A DNA stretch of 64,000 nucleotides from Ephemerocybe angulata (taxonomy: Eukaryota; Basidiomycota; Agaricomycetes; Agaricales; Psathyrellaceae). The notes below the pieces were generated by a model that saw only the letters and a list, made by a program, of their open reading frames with translations, was not told the DNA's origin and made no database searches. The stretch's first letter is position 1. Each line of letters opens with the position of its first letter. The translations under genes were made by a program, and so were the position numbers. The stretch is taken from positions 1 through 64,000 of the forward strand of contig JAACJK010000009.1 in assembly GCA_013368325.1 (NCBI GenBank), given 5' to 3'. Of the stretch, positions 21,376 to 32,493 are shown one piece after another.

Positions 21376-21731
21376 GCCTTACTCTAAACTCTACAAAGAT
21401 ACTTGGGCCTTTTGATTTGCTTCGTCTCGAACATTCTAGATAGCAGTCAAGCCATGGGACGTACCGAACTAGCACTTATGTGGAGGAAACAAAAGCTGGA
21501 GAGTTCGACAAACCGGGTCAGCTTCCAGCCCCAACAAGAACCTCTGACCCATTCCTTCCTAGAGTAGCCCTCATTCTGCTCTCAAGGGTGAACGAACGTT
21601 GGGAGTTGCTTGTGAACGGAGGCACTCATAGGGCGACAAGGTGAGGATGGTCGGAAGCAAGTTGTGCAAGGCAACCCCTCGAGGAGAACCACACTTTGAA
21701 CGGGAAAGGGAGAGGACGAAGCGAAATATAT

Positions 21732-21803
21732 GGGCTCTTGGCACAGGGGTAGCGCGCACGCTTCGCATGCGTGAGGTCGTGGGTTCAATTCCCACAGTGT
21801 CCA
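21732..21803 (+). tRNA. tRNA-Ala (CGC), copy 1
   Basis: A 72-nt cloverleaf. The acceptor arms GGGCTCT and AGTGTCC pair with the G3:U70 wobble that identifies alanine tRNAs. The anticodon stem CACGC/GCGTG encloses the loop TTCGCAT, giving anticodon CGC (reads GCG). The T arm is GTGGG-TTCAATT-CCCAC, followed by discriminator A. A T-rich Pol III terminator follows at once. Position 5 of the acceptor stem is a T:T mismatch and the D stem has one A:C. The same 72 nt occur unchanged at two other places in the window. About 140 bp of upstream sequence is shared with copy 3. Confidence 0.9.
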
Positions 21804-23439
21804 TATTTTTGTCTTTTGTGCCAGTTAGTCTTGAAAGTTGACTCCCTAGTCCAGGACCAAGGCGGAAAAGTTGTGAGAGGGGCATGAGACTAGGATGTCG
21901 GGCTGCGGCCAACATCCGAGGATGGGAGAGCGGCAGGCGCCCAGGCCTCGGCACCCCCCGATGTTTGGTCAAGGAGCCTCGACCAAACATCCCGTCTTTT
22001 CGCTCGTCGAACGGTCGAAGACAACCTTTTCTTCGTCTCCTCATCTTCCTAAGAGGGTATCGCTTCGTTATCCCTCTCTCTCACCGAATTTTTGTGGCCC
22101 ACCTCTCCACCAGCGCCCTCGCATGGCCAAGCCCGCTCCGGGCTGGTATCTCTGCCGGGTGTTCCGGTCAGCGAAGCTGGCCCAGGCAAACCCAAGGAAA
22201 TCGGATGAAGCATGTGCTTACCGAGTTCCTTGACACTTGTTCACGTTCTCCTCACGACGCCCCAAGGGCCGGAGCGCATCTCATCAAGGACCATCGTCTT
22301 GCGGCTTGCCACGTGGATTCAGACGTCGCCGGTCGGACGCACGGTCCCTTGAGTACTCGGCCCCGACTCCTGACTAGAGCTTGTTTGTTTTGCTTCTCCT
22401 CTTTTCTTGACTCGAGTTCTTCCAATAATGTTCCATTTCATGAAGCCCTTCCGAAGTATCCAATACGATCCAAACAGGGTGTCATATCCTTCAACTGAAA
22501 GACGGTGTCCTTAGATTTCTCGCCGACAGACTCTCCAGTCTGTCAATGACTCGTCTTGAAGTGATCTTGGAGCCAAAGTTGCGGAAATAGAACTCTGCTC
22601 CTGGAGTCCTTGCTAATAAACAATCTTACGGGGAGTCCTGTTCTGTGCTATGCCCCAAATGTAGCCATTGACGCCAAGATACTGGTAGAGGATAGTTTGT
22701 GTGGATTGAGCGGGCTTGAAGACGCGGAAATAAACTTGGTCGACACTGAGAAGGTCTAGAAGGACGCTTCGAAGCCTCGAGCACTGAGCAGGGTGTCAGC
22801 TACACAACTGATCGACAAAGGATTTGATGCTATTCATAGTCTTCTAAGGGGGCACAACGTGGTTTGCGCTGCAGTCTACACCCAGGTGAGCGCAGTATCC
22901 TTTGAGCCCCCAAATTTGAATTAACTCCTACTATCGGGCCTAGTCGAAGAAGTCCTATACTTTTGCACTGTGTCCAAGATGTTTTCATCTAGGTAGGCCC
23001 CTATCTCTATGTACTCTCAAACCTTGCGCTATTAACTATTATTCTAGAAGGAGAAGCCGGCATCTTCCACGTCGACCAAGGCTCGAGTCACCGCTGACCT
23101 CCTGTATCGGGTACCTGACCCTCAAGAGGTAGATACGCTCCCGCAAATCTGGAATTCAGGCTGTAGAGACAGTAGACAATGTAACGACCGTAAGTACGCA
23201 GAGCACATGGCGCAGGGTCAAAGGGCAGACGGTCACGGGCGCTTAATAGGGTCGAGCGATGCACGCCAGCCACCCACGGGCGTGCATACTTCCGACATTC
23301 GCCCTGCCAGAAGTTCGTTCAAGCTCTAGCCTAGACTGGATCTGTGCCTTCATCTGCGGCCAACTATTGTTCTCGAAACCCCGGAAAGGTTATCGATGTC
23401 CCTTCTAGACGTCAGACCCTAGAAGGTACGGGAAGAGAT
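21804..23439. other. Intergenic region leading to the first decarboxylase gene
   Basis: No supportable gene. The stretch from about 23100 onward (CTCCCGCAAATCTGGAATTC, GGGCGCTTA at 23237, CCGACATTCGCCCTGCCAGA) is the proximal part of a duplication that recurs inverted at about 39620-39400. Confidence 0.5.
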
Positions 23440-23594
23440 CATGGCACGCCAGGGTGCTACAGTTTTCTCGAAGACAGTTTGCATTCCAGGTCGCTCCTCG
23501 TGTACCTTCGTTCTTCCATCGAACGTTCTCTCTGTCTCGTATCTTTGCCCTGCTGACCACCTTTGGGGCACCCGCACCGTGTGTTTGCGACAAG

Positions 23595-23759
23595 AAGCAT
23601 GTTGGCCAATGCATATAAACCTCTCCAATTCCGTGTCTTCCTAGCAGCAAGCCTCGCCTTGTTATCGCTGAATTCTATCTCAGAAAAAGCCCTACCGGTG
23701 AGCTACTCGTTGTAGATAAACGAGCTAGGGACTGATGCGCCAGTAAAACAGCTAACGCC
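23595..23759 (+). pseudogene. Decayed N-terminal exon and intron of decarboxylase copy A
   Basis: Aligns by eye with the first exon of copy B (39172-39055), which encodes a membrane anchor. Here the ATGTCC start reads GTGTGT, and one base is missing before the splice donor GTGAGC at about 23699. The intron (to about CAG 23750) is still recognisable. Confidence 0.6.
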
Positions 23760-25148
23760 ATGGCTCCCATCCCTGCCAATACTGCTATCCCCCGCCTGGA
23801 GACGACAGGCCGTCAACTGCTCACATTGGAGAAGGATGGCCCAATCCAGATGGGGTTCTGGGTTCCTAACCGAGTTTACGCTACAGTCAAATACCTCGCC
23901 CCGCTCAGGCAGCATATTGAAACTCTCCGTGCCCAAAACGCCCTACAGCCTCTTCACGACAGTATCTCTACCTTCAAGCAATTTATCGAGGCAAATGGCA
24001 TCTACCGTATGCTGGTCAACCGCATGCTGGACGAGGCCAACGCTTTCATAGCCACTTGTGACCAGGCCACCATCGACGAGATACAGGCGTTCGGTGACAC
24101 CACTGTCTATAGTTACGACGACTTCTTCACGTACCTCAACGAGATCATCCACACATCGCCTTCGTTCAACGACACAGCCCAGGTCGGAACCCCCATGAAC
24201 GGCCTGCTCGCTGTCGCGATGGGCACTCCCTCCGGCGCCGACTTATTCCACGATTCGACCTTCAATGCGCAGTTCAAGTTGGTTCTGGACGCCTGGAACA
24301 CGTTCCTCAAGAGCCCCCAGTCTCTCGACAAGCTCGACATCCAGAACCCAGAGAAGCAAGGATCGTGGATCTCCCAGGCCGCGTTCGCTGCAGGTGTATG
24401 GAACCAGATGGTGTATGACGCCACCCAGCCTGGGTACGGCTACGATTCGTGGAACTCATTCTTCATCCGTCCTTTCGTCCCAAATGCGCGCCCGTTCCAG
24501 GGCGACCCAACCGTATCTGTTGACGTCGGATGCGAGACGACGCCTTGGGCATACGTCAATGGCGTGGGCGCTGAGACGCCGTTTTGGGTCAAGGATGTGG
24601 AGTACTCCCTCTTCGATCTCTTTGGCGGTCAACAGGGCAAGGTCGACCTCTTCACCGGCGGCCAGGTTTACCAAGGCTTCCTCTCCGCCACTCATTACCA
24701 CCGATGGAACGCCCCACTCGACGGCCAGCTCATAGAGTCTTGGGTCCAGCCCGGCACCTACTTCGCTCAACGCCCTGATCAAGGAGAAGGCGTCGGCACC
24801 TGGGAAGGCACGGAATCCCAGCCGTACCTCGGACACGTTGCTTCCCGCGCCATCTTCATTTTCAAGCACCCAACCTGCGGGTATGTCGCCTTGATCTGCA
24901 TTGGCATGGTCGAGGTTTCTACCTGTGTTATCGCCCCCGACTGTCTCGTCCCCAATGGGAACCCGCCAATTCCTATCACGCGCGGAAAGGAAATTGGGCA
25001 TTTCGAGTTCGGTGGGTCGACCCATGTCATGATCTTCCAGAAGGACAAGGTTACGCTGGCGGACTGGGCTGTGAATGCGGCTGCGCACCAGAATGACCCC
25101 CAGCCGACTCCGATGGGTGCTGTTATCGCCACAGCCATCAGCAATTAG
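23760..25148 (+). CDS. Phosphatidylserine decarboxylase-family protein (PsiD-like), copy A
   Basis: A 462-residue enzyme of the pyruvoyl-dependent phosphatidylserine decarboxylase superfamily, of the type with a long N-terminal domain that includes fungal aromatic amino-acid decarboxylases such as PsiD. The C-terminal motif HFEFGGSTHVMIF contains GGST, the serinolysis site where the proenzyme cuts itself and the serine becomes the pyruvoyl cofactor. H in ATHYHRW and the DVGCETTP region are conserved-looking. The start is ATG 23760. The upstream exon that anchors copy B in the membrane is present as sequence at about 23570-23700, but it has lost its initiator and one base, so this copy likely makes a soluble form. 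Substrate unknown. No kinase, methyltransferase or P450 lies nearby, so a psilocybin-like pathway is not supported. Confidence 0.85.
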   Translation: MAPIPANTAIPRLETTGRQLLTLEKDGPIQMGFWVPNRVYATVKYLAPLRQHIETLRAQNALQPLHDSISTFKQFIEANGIYRMLVNRMLDEANAFIATCDQATIDEIQAFGDTTVYSYDDFFTYLNEIIHTSPSFNDTAQVGTPMNGLLAVAMGTPSGADLFHDSTFNAQFKLVLDAWNTFLKSPQSLDKLDIQNPEKQGSWISQAAFAAGVWNQMVYDATQPGYGYDSWNSFFIRPFVPNARPFQGDPTVSVDVGCETTPWAYVNGVGAETPFWVKDVEYSLFDLFGGQQGKVDLFTGGQVYQGFLSATHYHRWNAPLDGQLIESWVQPGTYFAQRPDQGEGVGTWEGTESQPYLGHVASRAIFIFKHPTCGYVALICIGMVEVSTCVIAPDCLVPNGNPPIPITRGKEIGHFEFGGSTHVMIFQKDKVTLADWAVNAAAHQNDPQPTPMGAVIATAISN

Positions 25149-25967
25149 TCGGCCTTCCCGCTCTTACCTACTGACGTCTATGGAAATTCCACCATTTCCA
25201 CCCAGTTCTTTCTATGGGACGACTGAATATTCAACGACCAATGCTACAATTATCGAACGATTTCTCTCCTTCTCCATTCACAAAATCATGTAACAGGCGC
25301 AAAACATCTCTCTCTCTGTTGTTGTCTCGCTTCATACCATCCGATATAGTTCATAACCCTCACGATATCCAAGTTTTCTACAAATTTCAATGTATAACTA
25401 CCTTTGAACCCCTTTGTTGTTGACCGAAAAGTCAAAATAGCTTGATTAAGTCAATAAGCGCTCGTCGGGCTTGGACGAGCGCTTGGAACCATCCCCTACC
25501 TCGGAACGTTAGCAACCCATCAGCGAGCCTACCAACTTACTAAGGTATCGTCTCCATTTACTTTGGATTCCTTATCCGGGAGGTACCACGAAAAGCCTTC
25601 CATCGTATTGGGCATACTCAAGATGCCCGTTTCTTCTAGGACATCCAAACGGCATCCGCCAGAGAGTGGAGTCTCAGGAGTCAGGAATTGATTACTGGTG
25701 CTTCGGAAAGTTGCGGAATCAGATAGTGTGCACAAGTGGGAGAAAATGGCCACCAGCATTACCGCCGTGAACCGGATGTTGGCCTGAGACTTGGGCGCTT
25801 AAATCCCACACTGCAGAGTAGTAGAAGAATGTGAGAGACTTGCCAGCTTCTGCAATAAGGCTGTATGTCTAACCTTCACATGCCGCAGATCCCCACTACT
25901 TCTCACTGTATACCTGACGGGCGCTTAAACGGTAGGAACGTCATACCATGCCTGTATCTCAAGGGGA
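25149..25967. other. 3' flank of copy A and intergenic region
   Basis: 25449-25485 (AATAAGCGCTCGTCGG...GACGAGCGCTT, itself an inverted repeat) recurs inverted at 37368-37402, so it marks the downstream edge of the duplication. Two GGGCGCTTA motifs lie at 25793 and 25919. No gene seen. Confidence 0.55.
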
Positions 25968-26688
25968 TTGCTAAATGTTGACTCTTTAGCTGCCATTTTA
26001 GGCCCTCGACAGTGCAATCCCAGTGCTGATGGAAGCGCCCATAAAAAGAATGCAAACGAAGTCCCACACAGTCACTCGGACAACAGGATCAATGGTCTTA
26101 CCTCCCGTCAGTGGGCTCGGACCAGAGGGGAGCGTAATAGTCCATCCACCTCACATAGTCATAGCAGGAAGCAACTTCCTTCTGGGATGATTTCGCCCTC
26201 AGAATTTGGCCACACGAAGTCAGACAGCATTGTTGGATCGATAGTCGACGCACAACCCCCATCGCCGCAACGTGCGTTTCTTCCATGGTGGTATCATCAG
26301 CACTAAAACTAACTATCAAATTCATTTAGGTTATGGATTCTATCAGCACCAAATCTCATCGAAATGTTCCCTATGGCACCCTCATCCATCCCATAACCCT
26401 TATCTAGACCCCGCAGATGGGTGGACACGGCACATACCCCCATCGCAGCACATACCACAGGGTCAGATGTTTCATAACCAAATGTCGTCTGGGATTCCAG
26501 CGTCCAGACCGGGATACCTCCCGCCGCACTCCCCTCAACTATGGCTGCCCACCACGTCCTGGTACAACTCCTCTGAGTCCATCTCACCATTTGGAGGGTC
26601 AGGTACCCGTGCCATACCCCCAGTTGCTCGAGGCTCCCAGCCAGTGAGCAACGGTCCTTGGCCGACCGCAAAACCGCCTCTGCGCTGA
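25968..26688 (+). CDS. Proline/serine-rich hypothetical protein, doubtful model
   Basis: Two open segments can be joined across a good 57-nt intron (about 26270-26327, GTGCGT...TTTAG) to give a Pro/Ser/His/Tyr-rich text (QPPSPQRYGFYQHQ...) ending TAKPPLR at 26688. The first exon and true start are unclear. Low complexity and lack of a domain make function and reality uncertain. Confidence 0.25.
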
Positions 26689-26826
26689 GCTAGGCCAGGG
26701 TTGGATGGGTGGGCTGGACGCCTTCAAGTTGAATGTAAAAATAGCATCTCCATGCCCTTGTTGTCCAAGAAATTGTCGAGCTTCAAAATATTGGGTACAT
26801 TGCATAGGGAGAGTTAGAATACCAAT

Positions 26827-28446
26827 CTACTGGTCTTCGTGGGGCACGATCCTGAAGTCGAGGCCAAACTCTTCCATTGAGGCATATCCATCAAAATTGC
26901 TGTGATGCCAGGCCTGCAATATGTCCTCCCTGCCCGCTACCGCCATTTCTTGGAATGAAACAGCCACTTCGCATTTTGGGGGCACTCTCCGCCCTCGTTC
27001 CACGAGGAACGCCATAATATCTTTTATAGTGTCCTTCGACACCTGAGGATCAATGTGCAGCACCTCGAGGTTTCGGACCAGAGGAAGGAATTTATTTAAC
27101 GTCAGGGATCCCCAGAATCTGGAATATTTTTGGGGAGTGCTGAACCTAACATTGTCCAGGGTAAGCCAAGTGAGGGATGGCATACATGCTATGATGTCGA
27201 GGAGGTCATCGAGGTTGGCAATAAAACTGCGGAGGCGTAGTGAGTGCAAGGTATCCTGGCATTTTGAGCGCGTTTCGACGAGCTCCCTGATGGAGTCGAC
27301 TGGTAGAAGCTCTGCGCCGGCCCAGGTTGACATCATAAATTGGTTTCCATCCATTTCGATGTCCAACGCAGCAAGTGCAGGGGTGATGAGGTGGTCCAGA
27401 AGGCAAATATTAGCTCTGTGTCTCTTGAGGCGTAACGTTTGGAGTTTTGGAAGGAGGATCCCTTTCCAAGGAAATGGCTGTCTGGCTGTCTCCTCTTCGC
27501 CCAAGTACAGAATGTCGTTGACCATATCCACGACCAGATGTTCTAATTTCGAGCAGTGTTGCAGCATGGTAAGGATGTGTGGGCCTTCCCAGTCGCAGGT
27601 GAACTCGAATGAGGTTAGGTGCTCCAAGAAGGTGGGCGGCACACCTAGCTTCAACCTTCCCGATGTGCGTTCAGAAGGGGCGAACAGGTCCTTTTCATCT
27701 GGGAGGCGCAACGAGAAGGAAGTGACCCGTGGAAGGTATGAGAATATGCTTTTAGAATCGCCTTCGGTGTTGAAGAACCACACATCTTCTGGATCTATCC
27801 AGTCTCCTCCAACATTGATCGCCAATGAACGCAGATTGTCCCAAGGACGACTTGGGACGTCTGAGTTCTGGAGGTAAAGGGAGTGCACGAGTTGCTCAAG
27901 GTCGCTCGTCGTCGCGAATTCCAAGGATAGGTGGTCGAGGGCGGGACCGCAAGTCAAAAGCTCACGGATAATTGCAATGGAGGGGCCATTGTCGGTGGGT
28001 GGGCCACTGGGACTGTGCACATACAGGGATTTGGGAACCGTGGCAGCCCGACCGAGCCAAGTGGAAAGCTGGTCGTACGATCCCGGAAGGTGGTGTAGGA
28101 AAACGGCGACACTGGACCACAACCGGTGCGTGAGGAGGGTTGCATCGCGCCAAGGTTGACACACGAGCCCAAAGTTCACCAACTCCTCCCGGCCAGCCTT
28201 GTTCAGTGGTGAGGGGGTTTCAAGGGAAAAGGCAAAGATTTCGCCCATGATTTCGTTCGGGACACGTCGTATGGCGGACAAAGCGCCTTCGCACTTGTTC
28301 AGACGGGCTTCGATTTCCTCCAGCTGGAGTCGTAGCTTGCGAGCGATCGATTCCAGTGCGATCTTCTCCTCCTTGAGAGCTTGAACTTCTGCAGTATCTG
28401 GGGCATCGTTTGAGGAGAGGACGTGGATAAGGCACACCGAGCTCAT
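26827..28446 (-). CDS. F-box protein, coiled-coil subfamily, member 1
   Basis: 539 residues from ATG 28446 (MSSVCLIHVL). In order: a short leader SSNDAPDTAEVQAL, an alpha-helical coiled coil of charged heptads (residues about 25-55, KEEKIALESIARKLRLQLEEIEARLNK), then an F-box-like motif LSAIRRVPNEIMGEIFAFSL, then VCQPWRDATLLTHRLW, then leucine-rich C-terminal repeats. F-box proteins bind Skp1 and bring substrates to the SCF ubiquitin ligase. This long-helix-plus-F-box plan is one of the most expanded families in Agaricomycetes. Tandem with the next gene on the same strand, 246 bp apart, and clearly paralogous to it. Single exon. Intact as far as can be seen. Confidence 0.85.
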   Translation of the reverse strand: MSSVCLIHVLSSNDAPDTAEVQALKEEKIALESIARKLRLQLEEIEARLNKCEGALSAIRRVPNEIMGEIFAFSLETPSPLNKAGREELVNFGLVCQPWRDATLLTHRLWSSVAVFLHHLPGSYDQLSTWLGRAATVPKSLYVHSPSGPPTDNGPSIAIIRELLTCGPALDHLSLEFATTSDLEQLVHSLYLQNSDVPSRPWDNLRSLAINVGGDWIDPEDVWFFNTEGDSKSIFSYLPRVTSFSLRLPDEKDLFAPSERTSGRLKLGVPPTFLEHLTSFEFTCDWEGPHILTMLQHCSKLEHLVVDMVNDILYLGEEETARQPFPWKGILLPKLQTLRLKRHRANICLLDHLITPALAALDIEMDGNQFMMSTWAGAELLPVDSIRELVETRSKCQDTLHSLRLRSFIANLDDLLDIIACMPSLTWLTLDNVRFSTPQKYSRFWGSLTLNKFLPLVRNLEVLHIDPQVSKDTIKDIMAFLVERGRRVPPKCEVAVSFQEMAVAGREDILQAWHHSNFDGYASMEEFGLDFRIVPHEDQ

Positions 28447-28692
28447 CGCGCTATGGTGCGGCCGTGATGGTGATGGAAGAAGATGCGTTGGTCCATCTGG
28501 GTCTGCCAAACGCCGCGAGGCGTGGTGCTAATCGCTGGCAGTCTGCGCTTCAAACTTCAAAGTACGAGTCCTAACTCCTGGGCACTTAGAATGGCCAGTG
28601 ATGCCCGATAGTACTCAGAGACTGCAAGTACAAGAGCGAAAGTTTCGCGTACTAAGCACCAGATTTCAGATTCTCTACCAAAAGGCTACATT

Positions 28693-30294
28693 CTACATAT
28701 CCTCATCAGCAACAGCGGGAACCCAAACGACTCTGAAGTCGAGGCCAAATTCTTCCATGCTCATGTCTTTGTCCTTGCTAATCCATCCCCAAGCACGGCG
28801 AGCATCGCTCTCGGTCGGTATAGTCGCCTCCTGGAACGAAACGGTCACTTCGCACTTTTTGCCCTTGCCTCGTTCTACGAGGAATTCCAGCATACTGTCG
28901 AAAAGGTCCTCGGCCATGGCGGGATTGGTCCGCAACACCTCAAGCTTCTGCGCGTGAGCGAGACACTTGTTGTTGTTGAGCGATCGCCAAAACCCAGAGA
29001 TCTCGCCGGGGGTAGCGAATTTGACTCTGTCGAGTGTAAGGTGTGTCAGGGATGGCACTACGGCGAGGATCTTGACCAGCTCCTTTGGGGCAAGGTGCAC
29101 GTTGTAGAGCCTCAGCGAGCGGACGGTATCTTGCGAATTTGAGCGTTTCTGGAGGTCTTTGATGGAGTCGACCACGAAGGGTTTAGGGTACGTTTTTCGC
29201 AGTAGTTCATAACCGTCCATTTCAATGTCCAAATCGGTCAGGGCTGGCGTAACGAGGTAATCGAGAATGCGGAGGTCGGCAGTGTACCTCTGCAGGTGCA
29301 ACACTCGAAGCTTTGGGAGGAGTATGCCCGTCCTAGGGAACGGCTGTCTGGTGATAGCCGCTTCGTCCAATGCGGCTTGAGAATTGATCACATCTACTAC
29401 CAGCCGCTCGAGGTTCTTGCAGTGCTGTAGCATAACGAGGATATGCGGGCCATCCCAGTCGCAGGCGACTTCCAGCGAAGTCAGGCGCCCCAGGAAAGCG
29501 GGCGGTATGTTCAGCCTCAGCATTTCCGAGTCGTCATCGGGGAATACCATGTCCTGTTTTGGGAGATGCAGGGAGAACGAGGTGACGGGTGGGAGATAGG
29601 AAAAGATACTTGTAGAAGGGTCCTCGGCATCGAACCACCACATGTCCTGGATCCACTGATCTTCAATGGTGATTGCCAACGAACGCAAGTTATCCCAAGG
29701 GCGGTTCGGAACGTCTGTGTGGTTGAGTGCGAAGTAGTACATAAATTCTTCAAGGTCCCCAATTCGTTCTGATTCGAAGTACAGGTGGTCGAGTGGGGGA
29801 CCACGGGTCAAAAGCTCGAGTGTAGTCGCACTGGCCAGGTGCCCATGCCCGTTGAGTGGACCGAGGAGATGGAGGGACTTGGGAACGCTTCCAGCCCGGC
29901 TGAGCCAAGTTTCGATTTTCTCGTACGACCCGGGAAGATTGCGGGGGTGAACAGAGACGCCGGACCAGAGTTCGTGCGTGAGGAGGGATGCGTCTCGCCA
30001 TTTCTGACAGACAAGCCCTAAGTTCAGCAGCCCCTCGCGGCCTTCCTCATCGAGGGGTGCGAGGGCTCCCAAGGTGAACGTGAATATTTGTCCGAGGACC
30101 TCTAAAGGGACACGTCGGATAGCAGATAAAGCTCCGTTGCGCTGGTCGATACGAGCTTCAATTTCGTCGAGTGCCATCCGTAGTTTGCGGGCCTCCCTCT
30201 TTAGTTCGACGTTCTCCTTTTTCAAGGCATCCACTTCGGCGGTATCTGGCACATCGTTTGAGAGGAGAACGCGTAGAAGGCAGACTGCGCTCAT
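28693..30294 (-). CDS. F-box protein, coiled-coil subfamily, member 2
   Basis: 533 residues from ATG 30294 (MSAVCLLRVLLSNDVPDT). Same order as its neighbour: coiled coil (KKENVELKREARKLRMALDE), F-box LSAIRRVPLEVLGQIFTFTL, VCQKWRDASLLTHELW, and LRR-like repeats with conserved blocks NRPWDNLRSLAI, IFSYLPPVTSFSLHLP and GPHILVMLQHC. The shared blocks with the 26827 and 35593 genes show recent duplication. The C-terminus (EEFGLDFRVVWV) is also shared. Intact single exon. The substrate cannot be guessed. Confidence 0.85.
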   Translation of the reverse strand: MSAVCLLRVLLSNDVPDTAEVDALKKENVELKREARKLRMALDEIEARIDQRNGALSAIRRVPLEVLGQIFTFTLGALAPLDEEGREGLLNLGLVCQKWRDASLLTHELWSGVSVHPRNLPGSYEKIETWLSRAGSVPKSLHLLGPLNGHGHLASATTLELLTRGPPLDHLYFESERIGDLEEFMYYFALNHTDVPNRPWDNLRSLAITIEDQWIQDMWWFDAEDPSTSIFSYLPPVTSFSLHLPKQDMVFPDDDSEMLRLNIPPAFLGRLTSLEVACDWDGPHILVMLQHCKNLERLVVDVINSQAALDEAAITRQPFPRTGILLPKLRVLHLQRYTADLRILDYLVTPALTDLDIEMDGYELLRKTYPKPFVVDSIKDLQKRSNSQDTVRSLRLYNVHLAPKELVKILAVVPSLTHLTLDRVKFATPGEISGFWRSLNNNKCLAHAQKLEVLRTNPAMAEDLFDSMLEFLVERGKGKKCEVTVSFQEATIPTESDARRAWGWISKDKDMSMEEFGLDFRVVWVPAVADEDM

Positions 30295-30758
30295 CGCCTG
30301 GTAGGAGGGGGTGGGGGGTCTTGGTGGAAGAGGAGGCTCCAATGCTCCAAGCAATTGCCAATTGGGCTCGGCCGAGCCGGCGCGCCTCAAATTTTGCCGG
30401 TCCGCCTCGGCAGCTGGGCGCTAATAAAGTACGGTTCCCTGGACCGCCAAGCCAAGACTCCGATCTCATGAACGGAAGTGCACCTTCGCTGCCCATGCAT
30501 CACTTGGGCTCAGCCCTTAGTGTCATCTAGTGTCACTTCAAGGCATCCCACCTCCTGCATCTACTAGTAACTTCACACAGGCCGGTCCTTGAATGATCAC
30601 TCGGTCGCCCCAACTATCAATCCCATACCCGACGCCATAAATTAATCCCCTGCCCCCAAATGGCAGAGCTTTATCGTATCTAGTCCTGATTATCATATCT
30701 AAGCGTAAATGTGTGAGTATGTACGACAAGTCCATTGCGACGACCACCTCTAGCCCTA
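30295..30758. other. Intergenic region
   Basis: Promoter side of the F-box gene, with GCTGGGCGCTAAT at about 30410, a variant of the GGGCGCTTA motif. No other gene seen. Confidence 0.5.
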
Positions 30759-32493
30759 TCAAAACTCGGGCAAATTCCTCTCGTGTCGGACCAGAACCGC
30801 ATCTGCTTTCGATGACCTATTCGGCATCTTCTCCCAGATAGGGTCCACGTCCGGTCCTTCGAGGTCTCCTGCTCCGTCCCAGCCCCAGCACCACACTAAA
30901 CGCAAAGAGGGACAGGTCTATCAGTAAAGGCTTGCCGAAAAAAACGAAGGTGGTGAACGCACCGAATTCTGGGCCAGCCTGGAAGTCCAGCGCTTGAGCT
31001 TCTTCCTCTGTGAAGAGCCTGTCGTGCGGACCGAACCATGCTCTGTCTTGGGGATCTGTACGAGGGTCGTCGGGGAGACCACCGAGTCGTGTATATCCTC
31101 GAATGGCCGTAAGGTTGCGTCTTGCAGGGTGAATGATGTCGTAGACACGCTAAAAGTGGGAATTAAACTTCAGACGAACGGGGTAGGATAGATGGGCACA
31201 TACGCTATCATACGCCAATTTGACTCGCGGAACCATCATAATCCTACCATACCCTGCTTCCCAGTAGTCATTGCAAATCAAACTACATTCACTAGCACTG
31301 CACTCTCCCTCCGTGATCTTTGCCATTCTGAACTTGACGTGAGGAGGCGAGTAGAATGGTGCAGGGTCCAAGACTGCGATACCGTTCCAGCACGACTGCA
31401 CTTGAATTGGCAAGTGCTTTTGGAATCGCATCGACGATTGGGGGTGGTGGAAGATTTTCTCGAATGGTGCGTTCTCCAAGGCGGTTCCGTTGATGTCTCG
31501 AGCGACCCAGTTATCGTAGAACACGGGGGCCTGAATCTCCTCGTGGTACATATAGTCGGCGGCGCAAGTGATGCCAGCGTTGTTCTTGCGGCTCTGCCAG
31601 ATAAGTTCGAGGAGATCGTCCACGCAGGGGAGAATATCATTCATGAAGATGATGCTGTCGAAGTATTCTCCCTCGGCGTCGCGCAGTTCGTGCAGGGGAA
31701 CGAAGGCGGCGTTTCGGACTTCGGCGAGATACTCGATACGATGATTGAATGCGCCACGAGAGCGGGTCGAAGTGCGGATGACAACACGCATGCCGACACT
31801 GCGAGTAAGGGCGTCGAATATCCGGAGTAGTGCCTTGGTCTGGTCGGTGGAGCCGTTCTCGTAGATTGACACGAAGACGTTGTGGTAACCTAGGATGGCA
31901 GAGACGCGGAAGAGGGTGGAGAAGAGATCTGGGATAACGTCGAAAGAGTTGTAAAGGTTGATAGCGAAGTAGTATTTGTGTTCGCTGTGCTGGAGATCGC
32001 GTTTCTGCTTCGCTAGCCGGTCCTCTTCGCCAGAAAAGAGTCCCGAGAACCATGAGGTGGTGAGAGGTGGACTGTGACCAATGAGCGGTGCGTAGCGCTC
32101 AAGGGCTTGTTGGACGTATAGGGGCTGGGAGTTTCGCGTGCATTCTTTTGTGTAATGTGGCGAAAGTGTTGTGAGGAGCTCAAGCACCCGCCGACGCTGG
32201 TCGAGGGTTGGTATTTGGATGGGATGTCGACTTGTCTGGCGGGCTCCAGCAGGTACATGTCCGCTCCGCCACACGGGCAGCGTCGTCGGCTACGGTGTAT
32301 TCAGCCCTGCAATTGGGTATTCGGAAATGGATCCACTCACTGTCGACCATGGAACGAGTCTGCCAACAATGAATCCGAAAAGAATGCCAATGGCAAGCGC
32401 GATGGGCGTTGGGATCCTCCGAAGCTGGTTCAGGATGTGCTGCTGGCCATGCGGTGAGCTGAAGCTGCTGCTGTACGGCTTGTGGGTATGCAT
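30759..32493 (-). CDS. CAP59/CMT1-type alpha-1,3-mannosyltransferase
   Basis: A 520-residue type II membrane glycosyltransferase of the cryptococcal mannosyltransferase 1 family, which adds alpha-1,3 mannose from GDP-mannose in the secretory pathway. Exons (minus strand) are 32493-32341, 32289-31204, 31149-30963 and 30895-30759. Introns of 51, 54 and 67 nt keep frame throughout. A signal anchor (IALAIGILFGFIVGRLV) lies near residues 25-45. The core shows VSIYENGSTDQTKALL, RIEYLAEVRNAA, IIFMNDILPCVDDLLEL and TCAADYMYHEE, blocks typical of the family, and the C-terminal exon carries WDGAGDLEGPDVDPIWEKMP. ATG 32493 (MHTHKP) was chosen over in-frame codons upstream because it sits just before the anchor. 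Divergent from the SGNH hydrolase 171 bp away. Confidence 0.85.

Noticed and set aside
21571..22044. Minus-strand frame beginning with a protein-like text antisense to the tRNA (also at 34747-35118 and 40195-40506)
   Set aside because: It is the complement of the tRNA-Ala gene, a well-known spurious protein in databases.
25440..25490. Rho-independent-type terminator hairpin
   Set aside because: The inverted repeat is shared with 37368-37402 as part of the duplication, and such terminators are not used by fungal Pol II.
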